From Anthonomus grandis grandis (taxonomy: Eukaryota > Arthropoda > Insecta > Coleoptera > Curculionidae), in NCBI RefSeq assembly GCF_022605725.1, contig NC_065551.1, forward strand, positions 19,344,001-19,408,000: DNA of 64,000 nt, in the 5' to 3' direction. Every line of letters begins with the position of its first letter. Within the stretch, counting starts at the first letter, position 1. Both the position numbers and the translations under genes were made by a program. Below are positions 22,823-37,800 of this stretch, piece by piece. A model generated the notes under the pieces. It saw only the letters and a list, made by a program, of their open reading frames with translations, was not told where the DNA came from and made no database searches.

Positions 22823-25800
22823 GTAAGTACAATATACTCATTAAAAAGAGTTGATACATTATCCTAAACCCCTCTTTATATACGCGTTATAAATTAATAC
22901 TCCTACATCAGTTTTTTTCAATCTAAAACATGCCGGTTTATAACGGCGTCCACACAACATGGAATGATCTCTTGTGTTTATTGATTAAAAAAATGCTGTT
23001 TAATTCAAGGATGAATATACGGGAGAAAATGTGGATTTGTATGATGACGTTATCGCCACAGCCACTGGAAACAATTCTGAGAGTAATGATACAAAATTTG
23101 ATGCTTCTGAAAGTACAAATGGTACTGTAGTGCCTACTGTAACTCATAATACTTCAGGGAGGAGGCATCAGTTATATGTTGGAAATCTTACTTGGGTAAG
23201 TGTTAAGTTTGCATTATTTAGTATAGTTTTTTTTTTTGATCAGTGCAATGCAAAAGCAACATCTAAATCAAATTATTCACTTGACAATGTGTCATTTGAG
23301 ACTAAAGATTTCAAGGACTACTTTTTGACAATCATTTTCATGGGAAATAATAAAAGCCTTAAGCCTGGTTCATAAATTCATAAGAAGTAACATGTATGAT
23401 GCAAGGAAAATAAACTACTAATTTATTAATTTTACTAATAAATAAATAAATTGAAATGGAGCTATTCATATTTTGCAGAAAGAAGTAAGACTCATGAAAT
23501 GGTTCAATTTTATTTCTTGCATCATACTTGTTACAGAATCATAAGTGATCATCAATGTTCACAATGTTTTTATATTATGAATTCACATGATCCTTACCCA
23601 TGGAGCTTATGTCTTATGTGTTACTTCTTACTGCATTTGGCTTTATTGAAAAATACTCACAATATTTTTCTTACATTTCTCATCCTCTTCTATTTACATA
23701 TAGTAGATTAGTTTTTAAATATGCTCTGTAGGTGTGGTCTTATTATGGTCAGTAAATTATAGCATATTAAATAAATATTAAAAAAATTATGCAAAAGATC
23801 AGCATTGTGGACTTTTTAATTAGGTATTTGTCTATAAGGCAATATTTCAGTCATTTACTTTGGTTCAGTTTCATTCTCCTCCCAATATCATCTGCATTCC
23901 AGGTTTTCTGCAACACCTATGGTGTAGAGATGACAGGCACTTTTCAGAATTCACCATTAATTCACCGGTTAATCAAAAATTTTTAGGTAGATCTCAGGTT
24001 GCCATTTGGTTACTTAAACATTCAGAAAAGCTTCTGACAATTTTCTTAGAATTTGGTTGACAGTTGGCAGTTTTAATATCAATTTGTGTTTATGTTTATA
24101 TTTTTAAATTGTTCAAAGCAAATCAGACCAACTATGGAAAATGCTAAAAAGGTGGCCACTATTTTGATGTTTTAAGAAAACTAAAAATCATTGTAAGGGT
24201 CTCAATTTTTGTTGCAATCAGTTTGTGGCTTTTATAGTTGGTACCTATAAACAAACGAAATTTAAAAAAAATTTGTATTAAAGTTTTATGTTATCCTTTT
24301 ACTATTCCCACTTGACCATAAAAATAAACTTACGAAATTAAAACATCTGCAAAAAATCAAAATGCAAATTGAGCAACAACAAATTTACAAAAACTAAGAT
24401 GCAAAAAATACAAAATCAGGTTAGAAATTCTAGGAAGAATCTATTTGACCAAGATTCCACCTTCAAATCCTGGTTAATCCAGTACCTTGTCGGATGCAAC
24501 CAGAGACTGGCAAAGATTTTAATTTAATTTAATTTTTATTTAATTTATTCATACATCAATACATAATAATATAAATTACATGAATGTAGGAATGTAGGAA
24601 CATACTCATAGGCACCTAGGTAACTTAAAACCTGAATGAGCCTGTTAACAAGATTTTTTATATTACAAAATATCAATAAATCCATCTGATGCTAATTTAT
24701 ATTCACTTAAGACCTAAACTACATATTCGGTTACTTAAACCTAACCTATATAAATTCCAATTTATAATTTTAACTGCTGTTAAATAGTTCTTTAACTTTT
24801 TTATTATTTGTATAAATATAATGTCTGCAAGATTTCTTAAATTTTTTTTTATTCGCTATTTTTCTTATATCTTTTGGAACTAAATTAAATATTTTTGGTG
24901 CAAAATAATTTATAAAACGCTTATTTAAATTTGTATTACTTTTGGGAGTTTTTAAGTGTTCATTCATCTTATTGCGAGTATTAAAGGTATGTGTTACAGC
25001 AATATTCAGTTCAGGATTTTTATGAACAAAGCAACAAACTTCCAAAACATAAAGTGATCGGACATCAAATATATCACATGAGTACAATAAATTGGTTGAA
25101 TATAGTTTATTTTTCCCAAACATGATTTTTAAAATATAATTTTGTACCACATTTAAGGGTTTCAAAGAAGTTTGGTACAGTCCACCCCATGCAACAATAC
25201 CGTATCTAATCAATGACTCAACCAATGCCCTATAAACTGCAACCAACAATTTCCGGCTTAAGATTTGTTTTAGAATGTAAAATTTGTGTAAGAGTTTTCG
25301 AATATTTTTGGTTAGATTTAAAATGTGGTGATTCCATTTTAGATGCTTATCAATAGTAACACCCAAATATTTAGTGAAGTAAACTTCTTTAATAATATTA
25401 TCCTGTTCTGTATTGTTTTCTATATCAAGAGAATTAAATGATGGGCGGTTTGCTTCAGTTAATGAAAATGCAATATAGTGAGTTTTTGATATGTTAAGTG
25501 ATAATTTAAAAGTGTCTAGCTAGTCTTTTATCTTACATATTCCGATTATTGCACTGTCTTTCACATTTTCCCATGTTGTTCCAGAGAAAATTATTGCCGT
25601 ATCATCTGCGTATGATATAACAGCACCATCTTTAATTTTTAATTCTGTTAGTGAGTTAATATATGTAATGAACAGTAAAGGTCCTAACACGGTTCCCTGA
25701 GGTATTCCTATTTTTATTTCTAATGGTTCACTTAATGTATCCTCAATTTTTAAATATTGCTGCCTTCCAGTTAAATAACTTTGAAAAACCTCCAATACTG

Positions 25801-28800
25801 GGCCCCTAACTCCATTTGAAGATAAAACATCCAAGAGAAGATCATAGGGCACAGTATCAAAGGCCTTTGCCAAATCCAGGAATACTGTAATACATTTCTT
25901 GTTCTTTTCCAGTTTATCTGTTATTTGTTTAGTAAGTTGATATAGGGCATCTGTTGTACTTGACCCACTAAGAAAACCGTATTGTCGTTTCGATATTAAG
26001 TCTTTACTTTGCAAAAATGTCATTAACCTATCTTTCAGGCACTTCTCAAAAACTTTAGCAAAATTATTTATTACACTGATTGGTCGATAATTATTTATAT
26101 TACTTTTTTCTCCGGATTTAAAAATAGGTGACACAATTGAAATTTAAAATTGTTCTGGGACTTTTCCCGTAGTGAATATTAAATTAATAATATGGGCGAG
26201 GGGGCGAACTAAAAATAAATGTGTCTTTTTTATTAAAGAAGAGGTAAAGTTATCTATCCCTGGAGAGCTATTGTTCTTAAGATTGTTAATCTGTTTAATT
26301 ATATCATTATTATCAACTGGACTTAAATAAAATGAATTCAACAAGGCTGTATTTACATCTATTTCATTCTGGCTAGTTTTAATTTTGTTATACATTTCCA
26401 GTCCAATGTTAGTAAAGTAATTGTTACAATAATCGGCCAAACTCTTGATATTCGTAAAGGGGATGTTAGTTTTATTATTTACAATGGGAAGTATGTTTTT
26501 TTTAATTTTTGACTGACCATTAGTCGCTTCTGTTATTAATTTGTAAACTCTTTTAAGATTACTGCCAGCATTTTCAATTTCCGTTTTATAATATGTGTGT
26601 TTAGTTTTATTTATTAGTTTATTTAGGTTATTTCTATAATTTTTGTAAATCAGATTATCATTTTCATTAAAAGTTTGCAAAAGTAGTTTTTTCATTTTGT
26701 CTCTTTTCTATATATATTATATAAACATATAACTTTTCTATGTATATTATATAAACAAATTAGTAGTTTGCTAATAATGTTTTTGTAAACAACTGCCTTT
26801 TGCCGACTTTGTATACAAGTGAATGTATATATATTTTATAGATTTTAAGGAAATGTGACCTAAACAATTTATAAAATTGTTAAGTTTTTTGTATGTTTTG
26901 TTGTATTTTTTATTTTTATATATTTGTATTTTTTGTTTTGTCTTTGTGTATATTTTGTTTGTATGATTTATTTAAATAATAGCTTTGTCAACAAAATTTT
27001 AAATTTTATGATAATAAAGCATTGATTGATTGATTGATTGATTCTTTATACTGGTTATTATACCATTGGTTATCCAAGGTTTACGTTTTTCATATTCTTT
27101 TATGTGAATCGTCTTTGTGTAACTGGCCTGGTCGCGATAGGTTACTAAAATTTTATAAAAACTATCTGTTGCTCTGGCTGAATCCGTTTCAGATAGGACA
27201 GTGTTCCAGCTTTCTTCTTGTAAAAGATTATAGAAAATTTGTTCATTTAGTCTATTTATTTTTTTAATTATATGTTTATTTTTATTGCAATTAAAATTTT
27301 TTTTAGATATGTTTAACATAACGGGATAGTGATCTGTCACATCAGCATGTAGTAAATATGAGTTGACCTGCATCGTATTATTATTTTTTTTGTTAAAGAA
27401 AATGTGATCAAGACATGTACTTGTTTCTGGGGTAATTCTTGTCGGAGAGTTTACACATGATAAAAAGCCGAAGTGATTTAAAAGGGAAAGATATGAGTTT
27501 ACGCAGTCATCATCCTTGTTTAAAATATTTATGTTAATATCACCCAAAAAAATATTAAATTCACTTTTTTTACATTCTTGTAAATAAATTCCAAGGTCAT
27601 TCAAAAAAAGGCGTTTATCTGTATTAGGGGTTCTGTAAGTGCAAATCACGCTGATAGTAGTGGCATCTTTTTTTAGATTGATCTGACTCAGTGTAACATT
27701 TGAATTTTTAAGTAAAACGTGATTAATATCAAAAGTTATATCGGATTTTACAAAAATGACAACACCATCATTTCTATTATATTTTGCTCCATTATAAAAC
27801 ATCTTATAGCCGTCAATATTATATTGATTGTCATAACTTTCAAAAGATTCTCCCAAAACAATTATATCGCTAAAATTTAACTCATAAGCTTGCAAGTATG
27901 CTACTAGTTCATTAAAATTCTTATGTATAGATCTAATATTAAAATGTAAAATATTAAAAAAAATATTATTGAGATTAATTTTACTTGTAATTGATTCACT
28001 GTCGACAGTCTCCTGATGCAATACATTATCCAGAACTTCTAGGTTTTGTAATAGTACTATTTCAGGTTGTTCACATACCATTAAGATTACCCATGATAAT
28101 CTATTTTCGTTCGCAGAAGATTCAACTGGTACTGATAAGATGGACATTCTGGGTTGTTTGCTTCATGAACTGTGTTGTAATTACTTTTGTATTTCATGTT
28201 TGCTGAAATGCAGTTGACGCATTTTTTTTGTAATTTCGGACATTCAGATACATCATGTTTGTTGGAGCAAAATTCACATACAGCTTCATTAGGACAATTT
28301 TCAATTTTGTGGTAAAATTGTTGACACTTAAAACATCGCTGTATACTCAAATCCTCGTATACTGGATACCTTTGCCAACCAAAGAAAATTTTCTTTTCAT
28401 ATATCAGTTTACTAAATAAAATGGGGTCACATTCACCAAAAACTATGGATTTACCTTTGTCATTTCTAGCTTTTTTATTATATGTTATTTTAAGTTTATT
28501 TTGCTCGGTGATAAAATTGTTTTGCTTTCTTATAGAGTTCTCTATCTCCTTTTCGCTAAGATTGGTGGTACATCCTATTATTTTGAACCTCGGTAGCCTT
28601 AATTTTGTTACTTGTACTTCATAGTTCTTTAATTTGGATTCTGCTTCTTTTTTTAGAATGTCAACATGTTCCTTATTGCAGCATTGAATAAGAATACTAC
28701 TATCTTTTATTTTTTTAGTATTTTTTACGGCAATTCGAAGATCTTTTGGAGCTATAGCTTCCTTTATATCCTTTTCAGTTTTTTCGGCAGTTTGTTTTTG

Positions 28801-31800
28801 CTTTGGTTTAATAATGATTCCGGGAAGATTTATGTTTATTTTTGGTGATTTTTTTATTTCAGTTTGTGCTATTTGACTATATGATGATGTTGTTATTGGT
28901 ATACGTGATGATTCGGACTCCGTTAGTTTTTGTTTAAGTAACGTTATTATTTCATCTTTGGATTCAATAATTTTTATTTTGTCTTCTATTGAGTTTTGAA
29001 GTAGAGTGTGCGTCTCGAATTGTAGACATTTTTCACAATAAAATCTCAATATTCGATGTTCTTTTAATTCTAGAATCGAAGTTTCAGCCTGTGATAGATG
29101 ACTGCATTGTTTACAGTATTTTTTCTTGCATATATCACATGAAAAAAGGGGGTTCCTTCTTCCGCCCACCTCCAGGCAAACAGTGCACTCCATCTTACTG
29201 CTATTTGTAATATCTCAAATAACCAAATTCGCTAATTGTACAAATCATAGTACAATTCTGTTTCCTGCACAGCCTCGACAACGTATGTATCTGGCCACGT
29301 TAGAATCGCAGTTTTTTTCCTGCGGAATTCAGTGACTTAGTCCAGCAACACCAGATAAATTATTGTTTATTATAAAGCTTTTTATGTTTTTAGCTACGGT
29401 ATGCCTTCAATGAACATCTAATCCGTCACTTCTCTTAAAACACTTCATTCAATATCCAGTAACACCAATCAAAAATACTTAAGTTTAGTTTGACCACTTA
29501 AATTTTTGTGTTTTACGGAGCACAACATTTTACGTGTTTACTGTACCGAAGTCGCTCGAAATGATTGAGAGAGAGATGCCCAACAACAATTTGGATTTAG
29601 ATCTTGTAGATCTACCAAGTAAACCTCCCTTACTCATATGGATTTCACTGTCCTGGTGAGTGGTTCTCAGGTGGCTACAATATATACCCACTTCTCTAAG
29701 ATATTTATTTATTTATTTTTTAACAAAATCCATTTACATTGTAATTATAAAACAAGTTACATTTAGTAAAGCGATCAAACAGATTTAGTCCTAGCCATCT
29801 TTAAGCCATAGTTAATGTGGTGAAATTACAAAGGTTTCAGATTGTCTGATATTTCAAGAAGGAATTGAATTGAGGACAGTCTACCAGCATTTATTACTTC
29901 ATGTAGAAAAGATAAATGTAGACAAATTCTTCTTGACTCTATTGTGTAGACTAACCTACCACTAATAGTTATAATCATCTGTGTGATATCTATTTTTAAA
30001 TGAAGCAATTCTCAGAAATGTGGAACCAAACAACTGATCCATGCCCCAAAATTGGTGTAGCAAGTTATTAATAAAGCATTCTGAATAAACATAGACATGC
30101 CAACACTTGGCCTCTTAATGAAACCAAGCACCTTTATTGTCTGATTTGTTACATGATTGATGTGGCTGTGGATAATTTTGAGTCTATCCAGATAAGTCCA
30201 AAAGTTCTATTTTAGGGCCAATTGGAATAGTATTTATGGAGTAAATACAACATATAGGTTTTCTTTGTCTTAAAAAAACACCAATTGAAAAATGATTGAA
30301 GATTCTCTTGTAGAAGAGCAGCATGATTGAAAGACTTAATACTTCTAAAAAGTTTAACATCATGCACAAATACTAGAACATTGGAATTAAAAAAAAAATC
30401 AAATAAATTTTTCAATCAAATTTTTTCTCTAGGGTAATTTATGTCCCATCTGGGGTTCCCCAGGGTTCACACCATGGACCACTCCTTTTCAGTGTTTTTA
30501 GAAATAATATTAATAAATTAAGAAGCTATGGCTTATGACTAATAAGCTTAATTACAGGAAATAGGTAAAAAAGAGGAACTGTGATTCATATTTTTTTGAC
30601 TTGAGTTCTTGTCTATTCTTGATTTCAAACCTGATTTAAAGGTTGTGCTCAAAATCAAGTTTGAAATCAACATTAAGAAAAAAATCAAACTGAATTTCCA
30701 TAAAAGTACTGTATTGTAAGAAAAAAATAAAAAAAAATATATTTTTTATATTTCTAAAAAAAATATAATTTTTTCTAACCCTGGTTAATTAAAAGATTTA
30801 AATCACCGCCTATTTTTTTAAATAAAATATTGTTTTATTCTATCCACTAAGACTAAAATTTGAAGTCAGATGATGCATTATTTCTTTTTGAATTATAAGA
30901 TATATTGATAAGAACATTTTGACAGAGAAGACTTACTTTGTCAATGGTTTGCTGCATAATCCACTTACTTAAATTTTGAAGTCATTTTTGTTCAAGAAAA
31001 AATAATGAACAAAAACCTGTTAAAAATATAGATTTTTTCCTTATACCACCACTTTGGTTCTATTCTTTAACACACATTAGCTATTAACGATATTTTTCTT
31101 GTTAAAGATCTAAATCATAATTTATCTTAAAAATAAGATCTATAATATGCAATACCTGAAAGCATCTATCATCTTATTCTCACATTATAATTTACAATTT
31201 CTTTTGCTACCAAAACAGAACAAATTACAAATTGTCAATAAAATAAAATGAAATGCTTTCACTATTTCAAGTTCTATGTAAGAACCATATTTCCCCCATA
31301 AAGAGAACAAAATGACCCAATTGTATTAATAAAATTATAAACAAATAGCACCAATTATGATAATTTGTTTAATAAACAGTACATTTTTAGTGGACTACAG
31401 ATCAAGATATTGCAAATGCTGTGCATAGCATTGGGGTCAATGACTTCCATGAAGTTAAATTTTTCGAGCACAGACCCAATGGACAATCCAAAGGGTTTTG
31501 CGTCATTTCTCTGGGCTCTGAAACTAGTATGCGAAAATGCCTGGAACTTTTGCCCAAGAAAGAGCTTAATGGACAAAACCCACATGTTACACCCACCACC
31601 AAACAGGCTTTATCCAACTTTGAGGCCCAATCAAAAACGCGCCCATCGCCTACCAATAACCAAAATTCACGGCCTCCTCATCCTGGCAACCAGAACCATC
31701 AGGGTCCGATGCAAAATTTTCAAAACAGAATGCCCATGAATCAAGGTCCTATGAGAGGACCACCTATGGGTCCACCTGGCATGCCCGGTAATTTATTTAT

Positions 31801-34800
31801 TAATTTGATGAACATAGGTTTACAACCAATTACAGATGCAGGAACCAGATTCCTACAGATTACATTTCTATATGTAAATATAAAATTATACATAAGAATA
31901 AAGAACAAAAACAGAAGAGAAAACAATGACTAATAATTATCCAAGTTGGTAATTATTATACCATTATCATATTAATTCAATACTCAATATACACTATTTT
32001 GCTGCAATACTTTTCTTATTTCTAAGTACTTTACTATTTCTTATTAATAAGATTATTATAGTAATATTGCAATCACTTCAACTTTTATTTTATATTTCAT
32101 TTATTATTTTTATTAGGAGGTCCAAGAATGCAAGGCCCACCTGGCTACAATGGTCCCCCAAATATGCAACAAGCACCACCCAGGTTCCAGGGACAACCCC
32201 AGTGGAATGGCCCTCCAAGACCAAATGGACCAGGACCCAACATGGGTCCAATGAGACCTGGTGGACCTCCACCTGGGCCTCAAGGACCACCACGACCGAT
32301 GGTAAGCAGGCTATTAAAATTGAAATTTAAAGTTCCTAGCATTATAATTTAACATGTTCACTGGATGGTTAATTTTTTATTTATATCTTAATTATGGGTG
32401 CATATTTGTAGATAAAATGGCATATTGATTTTTTTTTTTAACAATTTTATATAATCCTGAAGATTTTATTAGTAATTTTATCCAAAAAGCTACCTGGAAG
32501 TACAAAACTTTTCAAAGTAAATCATAATATATAAAATCATAAAACCCACATTATTTGGCAATGAATGAAACTTACCTTGAAACAAGATTTTTCGTAAAAT
32601 CCGAAGAAAACTTGTATGCAGTCGATTGAGAAATGAAATAAAGACTCATAAGGCTTATGAAGTTCAATGTAATGTGTAATGTAAATGTTGCACTTGTATG
32701 GCATTGCTTGATTTTACAAAGATATTGAACACTATAAACCATAATCTATTCTTATCTAATATAATAATCTATTATTTTCATTTTTTTCATTCTTTTAGGT
32801 TTGTTTTTTTTTTCTATATTTTTCATTGTTTTGCAACTGTTTCCTGTTATTGGGCAGGTTGCCTGTTGGAATTAAAGGCTTATTATTAGGAAAGCTGCAA
32901 TATTTTGGCTTATCAGTTAATGCTGACAGTTAATGCTGCTAAAGTTTTTCCAATGCTATTTTGTCAGACGAGCATAAGGTGGCTGTAAACAGAGAAGAAG
33001 GTATTACCCACTCAGAAATTCAACAAATTTTCTATGCCGTTCCTCAAGGCTCAATGATTTCCAACCTATTGTTTTCAGAAATTTCATTTTCATTATCAGA
33101 AACATATATTATGTTTCTGATATGTACCAGGTGGTTAAACATGCCAAACTACAATAATATGCCGATGATTCGCAACTCTATACACCAATGAGTATTCAAA
33201 TCAAAATTTTCTAATATAGGATCTAAAAAATATTAAAGATCTTTGGATTAAATCATAACATAAAATTAAACTCTTCAAAAAACAAATCATAGTATGAGGA
33301 AACAAAAACATAAGTATTGTCGAGGCAAGCAAAGAATCTTGGTCTTATTATAGATAGTTCTCTTTTTTTTTGTTAATCTCTTTAGTTTTTGTTAATCTAA
33401 TATATATATATTAAGAAATACATATCTTCTTTCTAAATAAAAATATTTATTGTGTAATAATTTAATTTTGTCATTTTTTATATACATTATTTGAATTCTT
33501 TACTATCAAATACTAAGAGAATAACTGCAAAAAAACTGCTTAAGATTTAAGAAGACATTTCGTTTATCATAAATTATAGAGATAGTACAAAGTATCACAT
33601 GTATAATTTTATTTTATATCATATTATTAATTATCTGGTTATTTGGAGAGTCTTCTGCAACATGCTACACATATCCATAATATTCGTTTTCATCAAAATG
33701 TTTTAATTTCCCATCACCGTACGGCGTCATTTCACTGGTCTTTTTTTTGCTGCACACTTGTGTCACATATTTTTAAAACATAGAAAAGTTTTTCAAAACC
33801 TGCATCTCAACTTAGCTTTAAATATTATCAAGCAATTTCAAATATATACTTAAAACAGTTATTAATAAGGCTCCTTCCCCAGTAAAACCTTTAAGGTTAT
33901 TCAATCCAGAAAATAAAATTATATTCCTTTTCTTACCGGTGTTCCTCAGAGTTCTATTTTGAGGCCATTGTTATTTTCTTTATATGTTGCTTGATATGAA
34001 ATCTTGCATAAAAAACTTTACAACATTCAATGTTACATCAATAAGCTAATGATTCGCAATGTTATACCTCATTTTCACATCAAAACATTTTTGTAAAAGA
34101 GGAGCAATTCTATCAAGATCCAAAATATACAGAGGTTTTCAGGAGAAAGTTAAAAACATCTAGATCATCGGTTATTTTCATAGGTAGCGGGAGGAACGCT
34201 CATAAAATTTCTTCCAATTTAAGAGGTCAAAAACTTGATGTACCGTATTGATTATATAATACCTTGATTGTGTTTGACAAAATTTGACAAAATTGCCTAC
34301 ATGCATCTAAGAATACTTTGTGATGAAAAATTGTTTAGCTTTTTAGATAAAATTTTATTCATGCAACACACTTGTGCTATCCCTGTTTGACTAGTGCGAT
34401 ATTCTTTACTCTGATTCACTGCAAAAATTGTGCCTATTCAATACAAAAGCTTCAGAACTGGTGTATGTGCTTCTCATACCAAGTTTCTTTTAGAAATCAT
34501 ATTTCTTCTTACCTAAATAATAATATGATCCTGAATATGAAAAATCACAGAAAATATGATATGTATACTTTTGTTTGTAAAGCTGTTAATATAAACTTTC
34601 TTTTCTATAAATATCAAATTATAGAACAACTCAATATCTGTTTTCCATCTATTAAATTTACCTTAGAACAAGAAACAGATAACCAACTTTCATTCTTAGG
34701 TACTCTTGTTTTCAACATAAATGGCTAGCAGGCATTTCTTGGTACATTGTTTGGTCTAATTTCCTCTAAGTAATAAATTATTTAATAAAGAAAAAGCAAC

Positions 34801-37800
34801 AATTAAAAGAATTACTCGGGTCAGTGGTTATGACGATAGGTTTAAAGTTAATCTTAAGAACTCCACATTTCAAGTTTTAATCTTTTCCTGAAGATGCTAA
34901 CATCGTTAGCGAAACACGTGTCGAAACGAAGAGAGTTTCGGTTTGTGGTAAAACTATCTCGTAACACTAATTTTAAATCAAATTATTGGTGTATTCTGAA
35001 ATAATTGAATATAACTTAAACATTACAATAAATCAAAAAAGAAAAGCATTTATGTTGTGGAAATGCGAAATTAATCTACAAAAGAGCTTGGGGAACTACT
35101 TATATACTTACATCCTTTAGTCCGTTAATTATCCAAGATGATTTTATAATGTAATTATAGTTTCAAGGACCTCCCCAAGGACAACCGCCTCGAATGCCCC
35201 AACAAGGACCACCACAAGGTCCGCCCGGAATGCGTCCGGACTGGAACCGGCCGCCTATGCAACAAGGGTTCCCCCAAGGGCCACCCCCGATGCAAGGCCC
35301 TCCTCGAGGACCACCTCCGATGCAGGGACCTCCTGGAGTGGTTCCTCCGCCTGGTCCACCGCAGGGACCCGCGCCCCACGTCAATCCTGCCTTCTTCCCG
35401 CCGACCGGTGGCCCTCCGCCGATGCAAATGGGCGGACCCGGGCCGGGGCCGGTGATGCAACAAGGACCGCCGCACGGACCACCCCATGGGCCACCGATGG
35501 GACCGCAACAACCACCGCCCCACGGCCCTCACGGCTACGGCCCGCCATCGAATATGTCGCAGCCTCCTTATGGTGGGCCGCCGCCGGATCATAGACCTGA
35601 CATACCTCCTATCAGTGAACAAGTAAGTAAAAATACATTTTATATGCCAAAATACATTTTTTAATGAATTCTCTATCCGTAAATGGTTTGTTAAGTTCAT
35701 CTATTAATTTCGAAATATGTAAGGACGTTTTAACTAATGCTGAACTTTGTTCCTTACATTTTTTAATAACGGATTGTTGTGCTTGTTATAGCACAATTGA
35801 TCGCTATCTATCGAATGTCTGTTTTGTAAAGAATTAATTTAATTTAATCTGAATTGAGAATTATATTTATCATAACCGATGTAAATTACTCAAAAAATAC
35901 TAACTCTTTTTTCTCTTTTTATCTTAGAAACAGCTATTCTTATTCATAAATGTCCTAAACCTCCCTCTAACACTGGTCATATGACTCGCCAGGTTAACGA
36001 TTTTCCCTTACCAATCCCTACATCCTCGCTCACCAAGAACTCACTTATATACCTTAGCCAAAAAATTTACAACCATGTTCCTCTATGTATCAGACAAATT
36101 TTAGAAATTAAGAAATTCAAAACACTTTTATTATCCAGGGCATATTATAGCCTTGACGATTTTTTTAATGATACCTTTTGACCTGCGCTCTGACATCATT
36201 TTAGTGTTTTAGTTTTGTTTCCTATTAAATAATTTAATTTACTTCCTCTAAATTCTGTTTTATTGATAGCTTTACTTATTTATTAATTTTGGTAATGTGT
36301 GTAAATTTTATGGTAAAGTGTTTTTGATGTTATGTTTGTTTGAAATTTGAAATTTAAAGTGAATTTGGAATTTTTTAATTTTTAGGATGCTTGTACACAA
36401 GATCTTGTTTTGTCTTACGTAATATAGTACATTTTCTTTCTTTCATATTCACTTTTGTGTTTCGTACCGTAGTGACGACGCAAATTAAATTTCTTTGGAT
36501 ACGCTTATAGATTCTTTGCAAATTAAGCACAGTGCTTTATTATAATTATTAATAAGAAAATATATAAAATCCACTTTTGTTTTAAATTCGCGATTTTTCT
36601 CCTTAATTTTTCTTTTCTTCATTATTTTATTCATATTATCTAAGATAAAATATGAATGATTTTACCAATAAATTAAAAATAACAGGTATTTTTCATTACG
36701 TATTGTAGTGAAACGAAGGTTTTTAATTTGAACGTGTTTATGTGCACAATTCACATTTAGCACAATAGCAATCTGGCTAAATGAAAAAATGCTACACTTG
36801 CTAAGATAGCCGTCGCATTCACTGGGGAGTGGGGATTAAATTTCCGCAGTAAAATAGATTTTCCACTAAGCTGCTGTTGTCGCGCATTTTTGCCTACCAA
36901 TGTATACGGAAATATTTTAATATATCGATATGTCGGTTCAATGGATACATCGAAATCGTAATATTGTTACAAAAATATATCGTTTTTGATATATATTTGT
37001 AAAGGCAGTGGAAATACAAAATGTTTTAAACAGAAAAATTTGAATATTAATTAATCCTAGTATTATGTAATAATTATTATAATAAGTTTTTTTTCATAAC
37101 AGTTTATGGTCATAGTATCATTTTAAACAAAATGATTCCAAAAATAAAAGTTTTGACTTCGATTTTTCGTCCAATCAACCCCGCTTTTAATAACCTTTCA
37201 CTAGGAACAGAAGTTGCTAATACACATAGATACTTTTGTTGTAAGTTATGAGTAGACTAATTTTATTTCATTCCAACTTCTAATGGATTTTCTTTTAGAT
37301 GCCTTACTGGCATTGTCAAATACGGCTTGTCAGTTTTGTCCCCTCGCTTTTTTTTTGTTTGAATGGGCTATATTTTTGTGGGGAGCCCCCAAATCAAATG
37401 CTTGATCAAATCTATCTCGTTTATCTGAAAGGTCCGAAGAAGAAAATTACGAATCATTTTTCTTTTGGTCTGAAATAGGTTCAAATTTCATGCTTCAAAT
37501 ATCTAAAACGTTTGCCAAAGCAATTGGGTCTTAGGATCTAAAATTGTAGATGTTGCGGGCAAAAAAAACATTTTTCTGTTGACCCAAATCTTTTTTCAAA
37601 TTCCTTTAAAATGGCAGCTTTTAATTTCTCGGCAATACTGGAGTTTGTTCGATATGATGTTTGTCTAAGTATGTGTCTATGTCAAAGTATTATGTTTGTT
37701 CACTTATTTCTTTTGTAGTCTGCTCCAAGGATAATAGACACTGACAAATTTGTTTAACTTTTTCAAGTTCAGCAGCATTCAACATATTTGGAGCATTCAC

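Larger units (their letters stand above)
24517..29335 (-). mobile_element. nearly complete CR1/Jockey-type non-LTR retrotransposon
   Basis: A 4.8-kb minus-strand element with ORF1 (29193-28087), ORF2 (28147-24770, overlapping ORF1 by about 60 bases), a 3' UTR and an (AATTT)n-like 3' tail at about 24517-24545. A 336-bp foreign insertion interrupts ORF2 at 26707-27042. Apart from that, only two in-frame stops were seen in ORF2. It lies antisense in CPSF6 intron 2. The 5' end is placed approximately; target duplications were not resolved. Confidence 0.88.

Noticed and set aside
23388..23535. Weak foldback in CPSF6 intron 2 as a MITE
   Set aside because: Match is short and imperfect with no target duplication.
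31355..31739. Alternative frames over CPSF6 exon 3
   Set aside because: Shadow frames of the RRM exon.
35163..35700. Long minus-strand Gly/Arg-rich frames opposite CPSF6 exon 5
   Set aside because: Shadows of the GC-rich Pro/Gly repeat; no family likeness.
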